Assembly: GCA_023146365.1 (NCBI GenBank)
Contig: JAGLCE010000028.1
Span: forward strand, 1-16,344
Direction: 5' to 3'
DNA: 16,344 nt
DNA from: Endozoicomonadaceae bacterium
GTDB lineage: Bacteria; Pseudomonadota; Gammaproteobacteria; Pseudomonadales; Endozoicomonadaceae
A model generated the notes under the pieces. The model was given only the letters and a program-made list of their open reading frames with translations. It was not told the DNA's origin and did no database searches. A program made the position numbers and the translations under genes. This document shows positions 1 to 8,005 of this stretch, piece after piece (position 1 is the stretch's first letter; every line of letters begins with the position of its first letter).

Positions 1-596
1 TTTCACCACGGGAGTCACTCCTTCTCTTCCCCAGGTACGCCCCCGGTGGTGTTCAGACTTGGCTGTCGACTCATCCAGAAAGAAAATAGTGGCATCGGAT
101 TCATCAGCTTGTTGTAAAATTTCAGGATAACAATGTGTCAGCCATTCTTTCTTTTTTTTGGATCTTGCTGCCACGCTCCCCAGCACGGTTTTTGGGGAGT
201 AAATCCCATCTTGTGGAGGGCTTTGTTTATCGAAGTTACGGCATACTCAACGTGAAATTCATCTTTGATAATCTGAGCGACAATGGGGCACGTCCACAGT
301 GATGCTTGGTAACCATAGTCCACTGGAGTTTTTGTCCTGAGGATCAAACTAAGCCGATCTTTCTGGATCGAGGGTAATTTGTATTTTTGGCCTCTACCAA
401 TACCCGATTTGGTTTTTAAGGCTTCGAAATCACCGTTTTTATAGCGATTGATCCACTGGTAGACTATTTTCTTGGAGGTTCCGTATTTGACGGCAACGGC
501 GGGGGCGCTCAGGCCTGAAAGCCACACATTAATGGCTTCAAACCGAATGCGTTCGCGAACTTCATGGGATATTTTACGACCGTCGACCTTACTCAT
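1..596 (-). CDS. IS630-family transposase, frameshifted, cut by left edge
   Basis: DDE transposase of the IS630/Tc1-mariner group. The first reading frame (138-596) encodes an N-terminal helix-turn-helix domain containing the motif SAPAVAVKYGTSKKIVYQWI, then a second winged-helix-like segment, and stops at 138. The next frame continues without a break from about 150 to the window edge. It reads EWLTHCYPEILQQADESDA, then FFLDES (first catalytic Asp, codon 73-75), then HHRGRTWG, which is the usual start of the IS630 catalytic core. The two frames meet at a run of eight A on the coding strand (152-159), so a -1 slip would join them. The start ATG at 596 has a GAGGT ribosome site just upstream. 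The rest of the catalytic domain (second Asp, last Glu) and the right end of the element lie outside the window. It may be an intact frameshift-expressed gene or a decayed copy. Confidence 0.85.
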
Positions 597-994
597 TACT
601 ACCTCAACTCTGCTGAAGGTCGACTATCATACGCCTAAGGTCACCTATAAATGACTGCCATCAATAAGTACGATTAAAGGCTGCGACAAGGTGTATGAAA
701 TTAAAGACAAACAAATTGTTGCTTAGAGATGCTATATAAAACAGATACTCGAACAGGTGGGTTCACGGTATGTTTTGATCTGAGTGATGGGTTGCCTGGT
801 TGTTCTCGATAGCTCAAAGCAGCCTTGATGATCAAATAATTCAGAGGGTGAAGTGCGTTGCAAAAAAAAAAGAAAGATGGTCATTATCGACGCCTTTATA
901 ACGCAGTTCGAGTATAGTTGCGGAAAAACCGACAATGGATAGCAGCTCCACGGAAACAATGCGCATCATTACGCATATTGATTGGTAAGGCTAA
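597..994. other. Intergenic stretch left of the transporter
   Basis: This stretch of about 400 bases has no convincing gene. Its left part should hold the terminal inverted repeat of the IS630-type element, but I cannot fix the end without the other repeat. The minus-strand ORF at 732-959 resembles no family I know. Confidence 0.5.
858..887 (+). promoter_or_regulatory. Weak candidate promoter for the transporter
   Basis: TTGCAA at 858-863 and CATTAT at 882-887 are each four of six matches to the sigma-70 boxes, with an 18-base spacer made mostly of A. It lies about 110 bases before the transporter start. This is a visual match only. Confidence 0.22.
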
Positions 995-2311
995 GTGTCT
1001 ATACTGGCCATTATGTCAGTACAAGATAACCGCAATTATAATCTTCCCGTCGTTGCGGAACGCAATCATCGCACAACACGCTGGACCAGTCGTGATACTG
1101 GTTGGCTATCCAACCTATTTGGTACAGCGGTTGGGGCGGGTATTCTTTATCTGCCGCTTAGCGCTGGGCAGGTTGGTTTTATTCCATTGCTGGTGATTGC
1201 GTTGTTTGCTGGGCCGATAGTCTGGCTTGCCCACAGGAATCTGACCCGATTCTGTCTAGGGGCGCAACGGTTCGATGGCGATATTACCACTACGATGACC
1301 GATCACTTCGGCGGAAAAGTCGGTAGTTTGCTGACTTTGGCGTATTTTCTCAGTATTTACCCGATTTTGTTGCTTTACGCTATTGGCCTGACCAATGTCG
1401 CTGAACAATTGTTATTCGATCATCTGGGCGGGATCTCTGTTCATCGCAGCGTGATCAGTTTTATTTTATTAGCGGTGCTGGTTGCTTTTCTCAACAAGGG
1501 TGAGCGCTTCGTGTTGTCTGTGGTAGAGGCGCTGGTTCTACCGTTGGTCGTTATATTGGTAGGAATATCGCTATACCTGATCCCTCAATGGCATCTGGAT
1601 AATTTGTTCGTGATACCGAAGTCAACGGAGGTTGTGAAGTCTTTCTTTCTTATCGTTCCCATTCTGGTTTTTTCCTTTAACCATTCGCCTGTCTGTTCTG
1701 CGTTTGCGCAGGCTTATCGGATGGCTCACCAAGATGTGAAATTTTGTGCTCAAAAAACAGATCGAATTCTAGCAGTGAATGCAGGAATACTATTGGTTGT
1801 AGTGATGCTGTTTGTCTTTTCCTGTGTGCTATCGCTAACGCCTGATGAAATAGAGGAGGCGCGCGATACTAATCTACCGGTACTCCTTATGTTTGCTAGG
1901 CGTGAGGGTGCGAGCGTCTTTGCGTTGATGACGTCTATCATTTCCTTCTTGGCAATTTCCAGCTCGTTTTTTGGTGCCTATATGGGGTCCATAGAGGGTG
2001 TTTCCGGTGTGTTCTCCGTCGCTGCAAAGCGGTTCAAATTCATACCTTCCCATAGTACGCTCCAAGCACGGATAGCCAAAGTGTTGGTTTTTTTGGGCAG
2101 CTGGCTGGCTGCTTATCTGGATCTTAGTGTGATTCACGTTATTGAGGGGCTGCTTGCACCCTGTCTGGCGGTCATTCTATTTTTCATGCCAGTGTATGCA
2201 TATTACACAATACCTGCGATGAAACATTACCGTAACAAGTTCTTTGATCTGTTTACGGTAGCATCCGGTGCTATCGTTATTAGTGGTTTTATTGTATCCC
2301 GATGGCTCTAA
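995..2311 (+). CDS. HAAAP/SdaC-like amino-acid:proton symporter
   Basis: Inner-membrane carrier of the hydroxy/aromatic amino-acid permease family, most like the serine/threonine carriers of the SdaC branch. The first helix holds GTAVGAGILYLP (residues 43-54), the family's characteristic unwound helix motif, followed by a run of about ten further hydrophobic segments, giving the usual 11. The length of 438 residues is normal for the family. I use the GTG at 995 because TAAGG sits four bases before it. The ATG at 1013 would remove six residues but has no ribosome site. The gene stands alone and ends in a terminator shared with the convergent phosphoribosyltransferase gene. The substrate (serine, threonine or an aromatic amino acid) cannot be read from sequence alone; uptake is expected to be driven by H+ or Na+. 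Confidence 0.88.
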   Translation: MSILAIMSVQDNRNYNLPVVAERNHRTTRWTSRDTGWLSNLFGTAVGAGILYLPLSAGQVGFIPLLVIALFAGPIVWLAHRNLTRFCLGAQRFDGDITTTMTDHFGGKVGSLLTLAYFLSIYPILLLYAIGLTNVAEQLLFDHLGGISVHRSVISFILLAVLVAFLNKGERFVLSVVEALVLPLVVILVGISLYLIPQWHLDNLFVIPKSTEVVKSFFLIVPILVFSFNHSPVCSAFAQAYRMAHQDVKFCAQKTDRILAVNAGILLVVVMLFVFSCVLSLTPDEIEEARDTNLPVLLMFARREGASVFALMTSIISFLAISSSFFGAYMGSIEGVSGVFSVAAKRFKFIPSHSTLQARIAKVLVFLGSWLAAYLDLSVIHVIEGLLAPCLAVILFFMPVYAYYTIPAMKHYRNKFFDLFTVASGAIVISGFIVSRWL

Positions 2312-2320
2312 GGTTGATCG

Positions 2321-2351
2321 AAAAAAAAGCCTGCAAGACGCAGGCTTTTTT
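2321..2351. terminator. Bidirectional Rho-independent terminator
   Basis: The stem GCCTGC (2329-2334) / GCAGGC (2340-2345) has a five-base loop, A8 on the left and T6 on the right, so it works in either direction. It lies 10 bases past the transporter stop and 20 bases past the stop of the convergent gene. Confidence 0.92.
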
Positions 2352-2370
2352 GTGGGTGAAAGAGTGATCA

Positions 2371-2919
2371 TTATTCTGCTTTCAGAGCAAAAATGCAGGG
2401 TGCATTTCGCCAGTAACCCTGATAGTCCATCCCGTAGCCGAATAGGTAACGATCTTCGACATTCAGGCCAGTAAAGTTGCTTTTTAACGTTTTATTGTCA
2501 TGCAGCTTATTGACCAGTACAGCGGTCAGTACTTCCTTAGCGCCTTGGGCATTACAGAACTCGATAATGGCGGCGAGAGTGAGACCTTCATCAAGGATGT
2601 CGTCCACGATCAGTACGGTTCTGCCCTCCATGTTCTGTTCAGGTGGTACTTTCCAGTCCAGCTCACCACCGTTGATGGTGTTGCGGTAGCGGGTAGCGTG
2701 CAGGTATGACGATTCCAATGGAAAATTCAAACGGGTCAACAGCTTGCCAGCAAACACCAGTCCGCCGTTCATGACTGTGTAGAGTACTGGATTTGTGTCA
2801 GCTAGGACCTCGGTAATTTCGGCGGCAATGCGATCAATCGCAGCTTCCACTTGCACTTCTGAAAATAGGCAGTCTGCTTCTGCATAAGTCGTTTGAATAT
2901 GGTCTAAGTCGACGGACAT
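2371..2919 (-). CDS. hpt: Hypoxanthine-guanine phosphoribosyltransferase
   Basis: Cytoplasmic purine-salvage enzyme converting hypoxanthine or guanine plus PRPP to IMP or GMP. The 182-residue length is typical of the family. The PRPP-binding loop VLIVDDILDEGLT occupies residues 102-114 with the paired acidic residues D106-D107. A pyrophosphate-loop-like MNGG is at 50-53, and a conserved C-terminal LFGYGMDYQGYWRN segment matches the purine-base end of type I PRTases. A GAGG lies about 11 bases before the ATG, a rather long spacing. The gene has no operon partner; it converges on the transporter and faces IS copy 1 upstream. It is of the pseudomonad-like HGPRT type rather than a close match to E. 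coli Hpt, so xanthine use is uncertain. Confidence 0.9.
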   Translation of the reverse strand: MSVDLDHIQTTYAEADCLFSEVQVEAAIDRIAAEITEVLADTNPVLYTVMNGGLVFAGKLLTRLNFPLESSYLHATRYRNTINGGELDWKVPPEQNMEGRTVLIVDDILDEGLTLAAIIEFCNAQGAKEVLTAVLVNKLHDNKTLKSNFTGLNVEDRYLFGYGMDYQGYWRNAPCIFALKAE

Positions 2920-2934
2920 CGGAAAGAAACCTCT

Positions 2935-2947
2935 ATATACCGTATAT
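2935..2947. promoter_or_regulatory. 13-bp palindrome in the hpt leader
   Basis: ATATAC-C-GTATAT is a perfect inverted repeat 16 bases before the hpt start codon. It could be an operator half-site pair or a chance AT-rich palindrome. No regulator is suggested by the neighbours. Confidence 0.25.
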
Positions 2948-3089
2948 CAGGCGGAAATCACCGTAGAAAAACAGGAAACAACGCCACTGAAAGTATAGAA
3001 TAACGCAATGCTGGTAAAGGACATATCCTGACCGTTGAAAAGTGCTAAAATCACAGCTTCGACTATGAATATTAACAGTTCCACCGATG

Positions 3090-3125
3090 AGTGAGAGTCG
3101 GTCAACTTTTCGATTGACTCTCACT
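3090..3125. repeat. 10-bp perfect inverted repeat
   Basis: AGTGAGAGTC (3090-3099) and GACTCTCACT (3116-3125) form a perfect 10-bp stem with a 16-base loop. No T-run follows on either strand, so it does not look like a standard terminator. It sits in the roughly 300-base gap between hpt and IS copy 1, where I see no gene. Confidence 0.6.
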
Positions 3126-3217
3126 GTTGACGTATCGTGGTGTCAGTGCAAACGTAGCCTAAGCTTGGCATCGTTCCCTGCATCGCCAATATCAGCACCC
3201 AGTAGCTAGTGAATAAT

Positions 3218-4010
3218 TAGTCTGCCCTGAAAAACCATCTTTTCAAACAGTTTCCTTCTGAAGCATTCTACACATTATTGTAACGTCAAATAAAAACATC
3301 CTAGATCATTGCTTGATGCTTTAAAGACAATATACGCCCTTAAAGCACCCTTAATTTCGAACAAAAAGAAAGCAATCATCTACTTTCTCATATTCCAGGC
3401 GCAAGCTGTTATAAGAAGATTAATATTGTCACCTTCACTACCTTTGAGCCAGTTTCTTGAAAGTCGATAATCGTGTTTTAAATGCCCAACGACTGGCTCA
3501 ATGGCAGAGCGTTTCTGGCACAGCTTTCGTTTTCTTTGTCGTATTTTTTCGTTATCCTGTTTGAGTGGAGCGCTTGGCAAAATAACTTCAACCTCAACCT
3601 TCCGCTTACAACCTTTATAGCCTCGATCAATAACAGCTGTTAATACAGGCATTTTTCTATTTTCATCCGCCAATGCCAGTGCTGCCTTTAGCGTTTTTGA
3701 ATCATGCTCATAAACATCATGATTCTCGACACCCACTATCATTTCACTCCCGCGTGGCAACAATGGAGGCTTTACGTCCATATGAATAAGGTTTGTTATC
3801 TTTTCCCTTACCGACACAATAAACATCCGGCTCATGCAAGCTGTATACTTTGTTCTTATCTTTGGGTTGTTGTGTCAGAACAAGTTCATGCAACGAAAAT
3901 CGTTTTACTTCATATTGCAAGGCTATTTCTGGTAATTTTATTGGTAGCTCGCACAATAAAATACCTGCAATTGTTCGTAAAAGCTTTAATCTGATATAGT
4001 TGCCCTTGAG
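3218..4010 (-). mobile_element. IS5-like element, copy 1, 5'-truncated
   Basis: The outer end (from about 3218, TAGTCTGCCCTGAAAAACC) is shared with the ends of copies 2 and 3 in this window. Sequence similarity to copy 3 continues through the transposase C-terminus. The other end, which should hold the N-terminal half of the transposase and the second terminal repeat, is missing; similarity fades near 4010 and no inverted terminal repeat is found beyond it. The fragment lies between hpt and the GIY-YIG gene. Confidence 0.82.
3275..4010 (-). pseudogene. IS5-like transposase remnant (copy 1)
   Basis: C-terminal half of a DDE transposase of the IS5 group. Reading right to left it holds LLRTIAGILLCELPIKLPE, then KDKNKVYSLHEPDVYCVGKG, then the catalytic-core piece VIDRGYKG, and finally SAIEPVVGHLKHDYRLSRNW with the last catalytic Glu. 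There are three lesions. An in-frame stop lies near 4010 at the 5' side. A frameshift sits near 3750 between KASIVATRE and MIVGVENHDV. A TAG at 3380-3382 replaces the TGG seen at the same place in copy 3; without it the frame would run to a TAA at 3275, ending CFYLTLQ as in copies 2 and 3. The gene cannot make an active enzyme. Confidence 0.85.
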
Positions 4011-4138
4011 TCAGTTGCTTGTAAGGGTTTCCCATGTGGTCACCTAGTTTGTTTTGTGAGACTTACAGCCATTCCAAGTGTGTCGGTTATTGTGGAAATC
4101 TAGGCCATAGTCTTTGGCTAAAAAGAGCGGTGGCTACT

Positions 4139-4435
4139 ATGTCTGAATGGTATATTTATATCATTCGCTGCGCAAAAGGTACTCTGTATACAGGGATTAC
4201 AACCGATGTAGAGCGTCGTTTTCGAGAGCACTCGTCAGGCAACAAAGGTGCGCGATATTTGCGTGGGCGTGCTCCCTTGAAACTTGTTTTTCACTCTGTA
4301 TTACCCAGTAGAGTTGAAGCGTTGAAACTCGAAGCCAAAATCAAAAAATTAACGCATCCGCATAAGGAGGCATTGATTGCCGGAAAGGTGGTTATGGATG
4401 AGCTAACTGGCCAGGATACAAAAAGGCGCAATTAA
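4139..4435 (+). CDS. GIY-YIG nuclease-fold protein, YhbQ/UPF0213 type
   Basis: Small stand-alone GIY-YIG domain protein of 98 residues, close in size to E. coli YhbQ. The GIY-YIG signature is at the start: YIY (residues 5-7) and LYTGIT (16-21), with a basic helix DVERRFREH (23-31) carrying the likely catalytic Arg. The later EALKLEAKIKKL helix holds the metal-binding Glu candidate (E65). The same frame is open back to 4034, but the domain begins at this ATG and homologues start here with M-x-x-W-Y. The role of the family is poorly defined; a DNA repair or processing function is plausible from the fold. It is boxed in by two decayed IS5-like copies pointing away from each other. Confidence 0.88.
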   Translation: MSEWYIYIIRCAKGTLYTGITTDVERRFREHSSGNKGARYLRGRAPLKLVFHSVLPSRVEALKLEAKIKKLTHPHKEALIAGKVVMDELTGQDTKRRN

Positions 4436-4475
4436 GAGATGACCCCATGCTTGAAAGTCTGGTGACAATGATCTC

Positions 4476-5404
4476 TAGTGCAAAGAAACATGATCTTTTC
4501 AAGCGTATTTGTTAAAATAATGGCTACATTTTATGGTCGAAAACATAGATCAAAATGCGCTCAAATAGCCCATAGACACACCTCAATTCAGTTTTTTTTG
4601 GACATTCTCAGTCAGCTTGATTACAACGATCCATTACTAGCACTTGAAAGAACGACAAGCTGGACAGCTCGGGGAAAAAATTGTTCGTACATTACAGCGA
4701 TCAAGGCCGAGCAGCAAAGCCCATTCACTTCATAACTGATTTGCTGATGTTAAAACAGTGGTACAACCTGAGCGATAAACGTGTAGTGATGCAGTGGAAA
4801 CTGAATCCCTATTACTAAATGTTTTTCGGTGAAACCAGCTTCCAAACGTTTGCCTTGTCAGTTGCCCTGCATGGAGAGGCAGCAGAAAAATCAACGGTTC
4901 TGATCGACACCACTGCCCATGAAAAAGCCATTACCCACCCAACAGACACAAAATTTGCCATAAAGATCATCAATCGTCTGAACAAACTTACCAACATTCA
5001 CGGTATCAAGCAGCGCCAAACACCCGTAAAAGAAGTGAAAGGGTTCCGCTTAACCAGTCGACATTTTCGTTACGCCGAGCCTCGAGAAAAAGCTGCGCCA
5101 GAAACGCCCTGCCATCGAGCCGATCATTGGTCACTTGAAAGACAATTATCGACTTTCAAGAAACTGGCTCAAAGGCGGTGAAGGCGGCAAAATTAATCTT
5201 TCTATGGCAGCTTGCGCCTACTTGCGCCTAGAGTATGAGAAAGTGGATGGTTGTTTTTTGTTCGAAATGAACGATGTTCTAAGGGCATATATTATCTTGA
5301 GAACATCAAACAGCGCGTTAGAATGCTTTTATTTGACATTACAATAATATGCAAAATTCTCCAAAATTAAACTGTCTGAAAAGATGGCTTTTCAGGGCGG
5401 ACGA
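4476..5404 (+). mobile_element. IS5-like element, copy 2, internally deleted
   Basis: Inverted relative to copies 1 and 3. The right end (to about 5404) is the reverse complement of the outer ends of the other copies. The left end near 4476 starts TAGT and shares ATCTTTTCAA with that terminal repeat, though it is otherwise diverged. The whole element is under 1 kb because large parts of the transposase are missing. Confidence 0.78.
4560..5347 (+). pseudogene. IS5-like transposase remnant (copy 2)
   Basis: Fragments of one IS5-group transposase in three frames. The N-terminal part reads LSQLDYNDPLLALERTTSW; after a frameshift near 4665 comes KPIHFITDLLMLKQWYNLSD, the DUF772-type region. A stop (4816-4818) replaces the expected Gln in NPYY-x-MFFGE. 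A deletion joins ETSFQ directly to FALSVALHGEAAEKSTV, followed by LIDTT with the first catalytic Asp and a lysine-rich stretch to about 5085. A second, larger deletion removes the part that survives in copy 1 and shifts frame into AIEPIIGHLKDNYRLSRNW and the common C-terminus CFYLTLQ. A 10-bp tandem duplication (5211-5220 and 5221-5230) also disrupts the C-terminal part. Non-functional. Confidence 0.85.
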
Positions 5405-5426
5405 ATTACAATAAGTTGGTTTTTTA

Positions 5427-5460
5427 CACTGACGTTAACTGTTATCTTGACGTTACAGTG
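5427..5460. repeat. Direct and inverted repeats before the protease gene
   Basis: TGACGTTA occurs at 5430-5437 and again at 5448-5455, 18 bases apart, and the pair is flanked by inverted CACTG (5427-5431) and CAGTG (5456-5460). The block lies 27 bases before the protease start, where an operator or promoter would be expected. No clear -10 box goes with it. Confidence 0.4.
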
Positions 5461-5486
5461 CGATCTTTCAACTGAGAATTTAGACT

Positions 5487-6302
5487 ATGAATCTTGCTAA
5501 ATTAACGATAAAACTGTTGGTATTTTTATTTTTTTGCCTGCTGCCTGTTTTTTCCTTTGCCACTCTCTCGGATGCGGATGACGCATCATCACTGAGAATT
5601 ATAGGAGGACGGGATGTCATGCACGGCAAGCAACCTTGGCAGGCATCTTTACAGGATAGCAAAGAGCACTTCTGCGGCGGTTCACTGATTGCCCCTCAAT
5701 GGATTCTCACAGCAGCACATTGCCTGTCTGGCTACACGGAGGAGACACTGGGTGACATTGAAATTCAACTTGATACTGTCTTGGTTTACGGTAGTGGCAA
5801 TGAACAATCCGAGCGTGTCGTGCATGCCGTTAGTGCGTATTTCCCTTTTGATGAGCAAGCCGATATCACCCTCATCAAGTTGAATAGGCCAATAATGAAT
5901 GTGCCTTGCCTGATAGTGGCAAATGAACAGATAATGAGAAAGGTGGCGTTGCCCGGAGTGTTAGCCACTATCTCCGGATGGGGATCCATCGGGGAAGCAA
6001 GTCATCTTATGTCGAAAAGACTGAAAACTGTAGATATTCCTTTGGTTCCTGATACTTATTGCCGTATATCTTATGATAATCGTATCGCTGATTATGAGCT
6101 TTGTGCCGGCTATATGAGTGGCGGCATGGATGCCTGCCAAGGCGACAGCGGTGGCCCGTTGGTCGTCAAATATGATGATCGATATATTCAGGTGGGTATC
6201 ATTGCTAGGGGGGCAGGTTGTGGCAGACCGTTTATGTTTGGTATTTATACCCGTGTGGCGTCATTTTATACATGGATTGAAAGCGTGATAGCTGAAAAAT
6301 AA
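5487..6302 (+). CDS. Secreted trypsin-like serine protease (S1A)
   Basis: A chymotrypsin-fold protease of 271 residues. Residues 1-25 form a Sec signal peptide ending FSFA. A short propeptide follows, and the activation site R37-IIGG fits tryptic cleavage to give a new Ile N-terminus. The catalytic triad is complete: H78 in LTAAHC, D126 in ADITLIKL, S221 in GDSGGP. D215, six residues before the Ser, is the trypsin S1-pocket Asp and predicts cleavage after Lys/Arg. Cys pairs 63/79, 192/206 and 217/245 match conserved disulfides, so folding is expected outside the cytoplasm. Oddly, the usual S214-W215-G216 strand reads A240-R241-G242. The ribosome site is weak. It begins 82 bases from the end of IS copy 2 and has no operon partner. 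Such proteases are uneven in bacteria and are often linked to host interaction. Confidence 0.93.
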   Translation: MNLAKLTIKLLVFLFFCLLPVFSFATLSDADDASSLRIIGGRDVMHGKQPWQASLQDSKEHFCGGSLIAPQWILTAAHCLSGYTEETLGDIEIQLDTVLVYGSGNEQSERVVHAVSAYFPFDEQADITLIKLNRPIMNVPCLIVANEQIMRKVALPGVLATISGWGSIGEASHLMSKRLKTVDIPLVPDTYCRISYDNRIADYELCAGYMSGGMDACQGDSGGPLVVKYDDRYIQVGIIARGAGCGRPFMFGIYTRVASFYTWIESVIAEK

Positions 6303-6473
6303 TACGCCACTAGCCATCGCCTTGATGTTTTATGATGTTCCTTAAACAGTGACATAGAGATCCTCTTTGAATCTCCGTTGCAGGATGATAAGCGGTCTGT
6401 TCTGAGCATGAGAACCCAATCTGGTCGGATGAAAGTTAACGTTGCGAGAGATAGCCCGCAGAATCAAGATCCG

Positions 6474-7376
6474 TTAATCTGACTGCAACGAACAATCATT
6501 AGCCAGCACGTAAAATGAGTGGATCATTAAGCTTGATATCACGATTCCCCCACCAATAATGGTGCTTACGACTGGCTTTTCACCCATGATGAGTAAAGCC
6601 CAGACGGGAGCCAGTGTTGGTTCCAGCATCATCATCAAGGTGACTTCTGGCGCGGGGATACGTTTTGCTCCTTCTCCCAACAGCCAAAAAGCCAGCCCTG
6701 ACAGTAACCCCATAAGAACCATTACCAGTAGAGATTGCAGGCTGGGTATCAGTGACGAGCTAGAAAAGCAGACGACAGCAATAAATATTCCACCCCATCC
6801 ATAAATCGGTATCACGTTCGTCGCACTTGGAGCACTGCGAATTATCGATATATGAGCGGCTGTCAGGCAGGCACAGATTAAGGCAAACAGATTCCCCAGC
6901 CAGCTACCATTGTATATATTGCCGACGAAAACCACGGCAATTCCTGCCATAACGACTCCCATGATTATCCAGGTGCGACGGGAGGTCATTTCTCCTAGAA
7001 ACAGGTGACCATAGAGAGCGGCAAACAAGGGGATCGAGCTCAAAATTACCACAACACTAGCAATGCCGGTATGAACGACTCCCAGAACAAACATCACGTT
7101 ACTGATAGCAAACAGTGCAGCCGCCCACCACCCCCGCTGACCAGTTGGGATGGCATGCTGAAAAAATCGGGAACGATGCTTGGCTGCTAGTATCAGAAAC
7201 AGCGAAGTAGCAATCATGAGGCCTCGCCAAAAAATCAGGCTCCAGTCATTCATTCCCGCCAGTCTCACCAAAACACCGTCAGGTGTTAGACAGAGTGCTC
7301 CAGTGAAAGCCATTATATGGCCATAACGTACTGTACTGATCAACCTTTGAGCCTCCTTCAATACTAAATCGTTCAA
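6474..7376 (-). CDS. EamA/DMT-superfamily transporter, 10 helices
   Basis: Inner-membrane protein of 300 residues with about ten hydrophobic helices arranged as two EamA repeats (roughly residues 18-150 and 165-290). Typical family features are the FWRGLMIA segment in helix 2, SSIPLFAALYGHLFLGEM closing the first repeat and MLEPTLAPVWALLIMGEKP closing the second, where Pro and the membrane-end Glu are conserved. Members export or take up small metabolites or amino acids; the substrate is not readable here. An AGGAGG-like purine stretch precedes the residue 8-10 region, so a start at M22 is possible, but the full frame adds a plausible cytoplasmic N-terminus. It stands alone, convergent with the protease gene, and I see no clear terminator between them. 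Confidence 0.87.
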   Translation of the reverse strand: MNDLVLKEAQRLISTVRYGHIMAFTGALCLTPDGVLVRLAGMNDWSLIFWRGLMIATSLFLILAAKHRSRFFQHAIPTGQRGWWAAALFAISNVMFVLGVVHTGIASVVVILSSIPLFAALYGHLFLGEMTSRRTWIIMGVVMAGIAVVFVGNIYNGSWLGNLFALICACLTAAHISIIRSAPSATNVIPIYGWGGIFIAVVCFSSSSLIPSLQSLLVMVLMGLLSGLAFWLLGEGAKRIPAPEVTLMMMLEPTLAPVWALLIMGEKPVVSTIIGGGIVISSLMIHSFYVLANDCSLQSD

Positions 7377-7499
7377 TGATGATTAATGTGACTCAATAAC
7401 AGTGAATGCTTTCATCTCACTGTGAGTCGAGTCTATCTCATTGCAAACAACTAGCAGCCTGCATTGTATACAAGATTCATTATCGAAACCTTGATGAGC

Positions 7500-8005
7500 A
7501 TGTCAATCTAATGTAATCATCAGATAGACCAGCGTACTAGCTCAGCCAGTGCAGTTGATTCTCTACTAGCCAGTGCTTCTTGTGGCTTGCAGTATTTCGT
7601 TATCAAACCGTTTTCGGCTTGATATGAAGGAGCGGATCAGCGTATTTCCCTTTCCTTTTTTCTGACCATCCAACTGACCAACTGAACGGCAGCAATGGTT
7701 TTTTATTTCCAGTCACCGGTATTTGAATCTGCGGCAATATCATTGATCACCCAGCATCAACGATGTTCAAAACGAGCATGTGACGAGTCTTTATGCTCGG
7801 AAAACGCTTGGCCTAGCGCATCTTTCAGTTTGTCTTGCCAATACTGCTCAAAGGCTCGTGTCAGCTCACCCGCAGAGCTTTTTCTGATTACCTTTCACGA
7901 CGATCAGATAGTCAGCATTCTTTTTAAAAATTGCTGTGGTAATTTTCTTTTGACAGCCCATTGCATCAGCATCAGCATCAGCATCAATAGTTACTAGGCT
8001 GCCTT
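7500..8005 (-). pseudogene. ISAs1-family transposase remnant
   Basis: On the minus strand this otherwise gene-free interval encodes pieces of an ISAs1 (H-repeat) transposase in order: SLVTIDA, then AMGCQKKITTAI, NADYLIVVKGNQKKL, a frameshift, ELTRAFEQYWQDKL, CWVINDIAADSNTGDW and finally HWLVENQLHW (7546-7575). DAMGCQKK, VKGNQ and HWxVENxLHW are the hallmark motifs of the family. Frameshifts and stops separate the blocks, and the N-terminal part is missing. Four copies of GCATCA (7963-7986) expand the Asp-Ala at the catalytic DAMGCQ motif into DADADADA. The plus-strand ORF at 7695-7997 is only the shadow of this remnant. No terminal repeats could be placed. Confidence 0.82.
7963..7986. repeat. 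Four tandem GCATCA hexamers
   Basis: There are four exact copies of GCATCA inside the ISAs1-type remnant. In the transposase frame each unit adds Asp-Ala, and intact family members have one. Probably replication slippage after the gene lost function. Confidence 0.85.

Noticed and set aside
732..959. 75-codon minus-strand ORF
   Set aside because: No ribosome site, no family likeness, and it lies where the transporter promoter is expected.
4034..4138. 35-residue N-terminal extension of the GIY-YIG protein
   Set aside because: The GIY-YIG domain and its homologues begin at the ATG at 4139; the extension has no domain character.
7963..7986. CRISPR-like repeats
   Set aside because: The repeats are directly adjacent 6-mers without spacers, as are the CCA/GCA units at 13190-13365; no cas genes or spaced repeats are present in the window.
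7695..7997. 100-codon plus-strand ORF
   Set aside because: It is antisense to the ISAs1-type transposase remnant, which has recognisable motifs on the minus strand.
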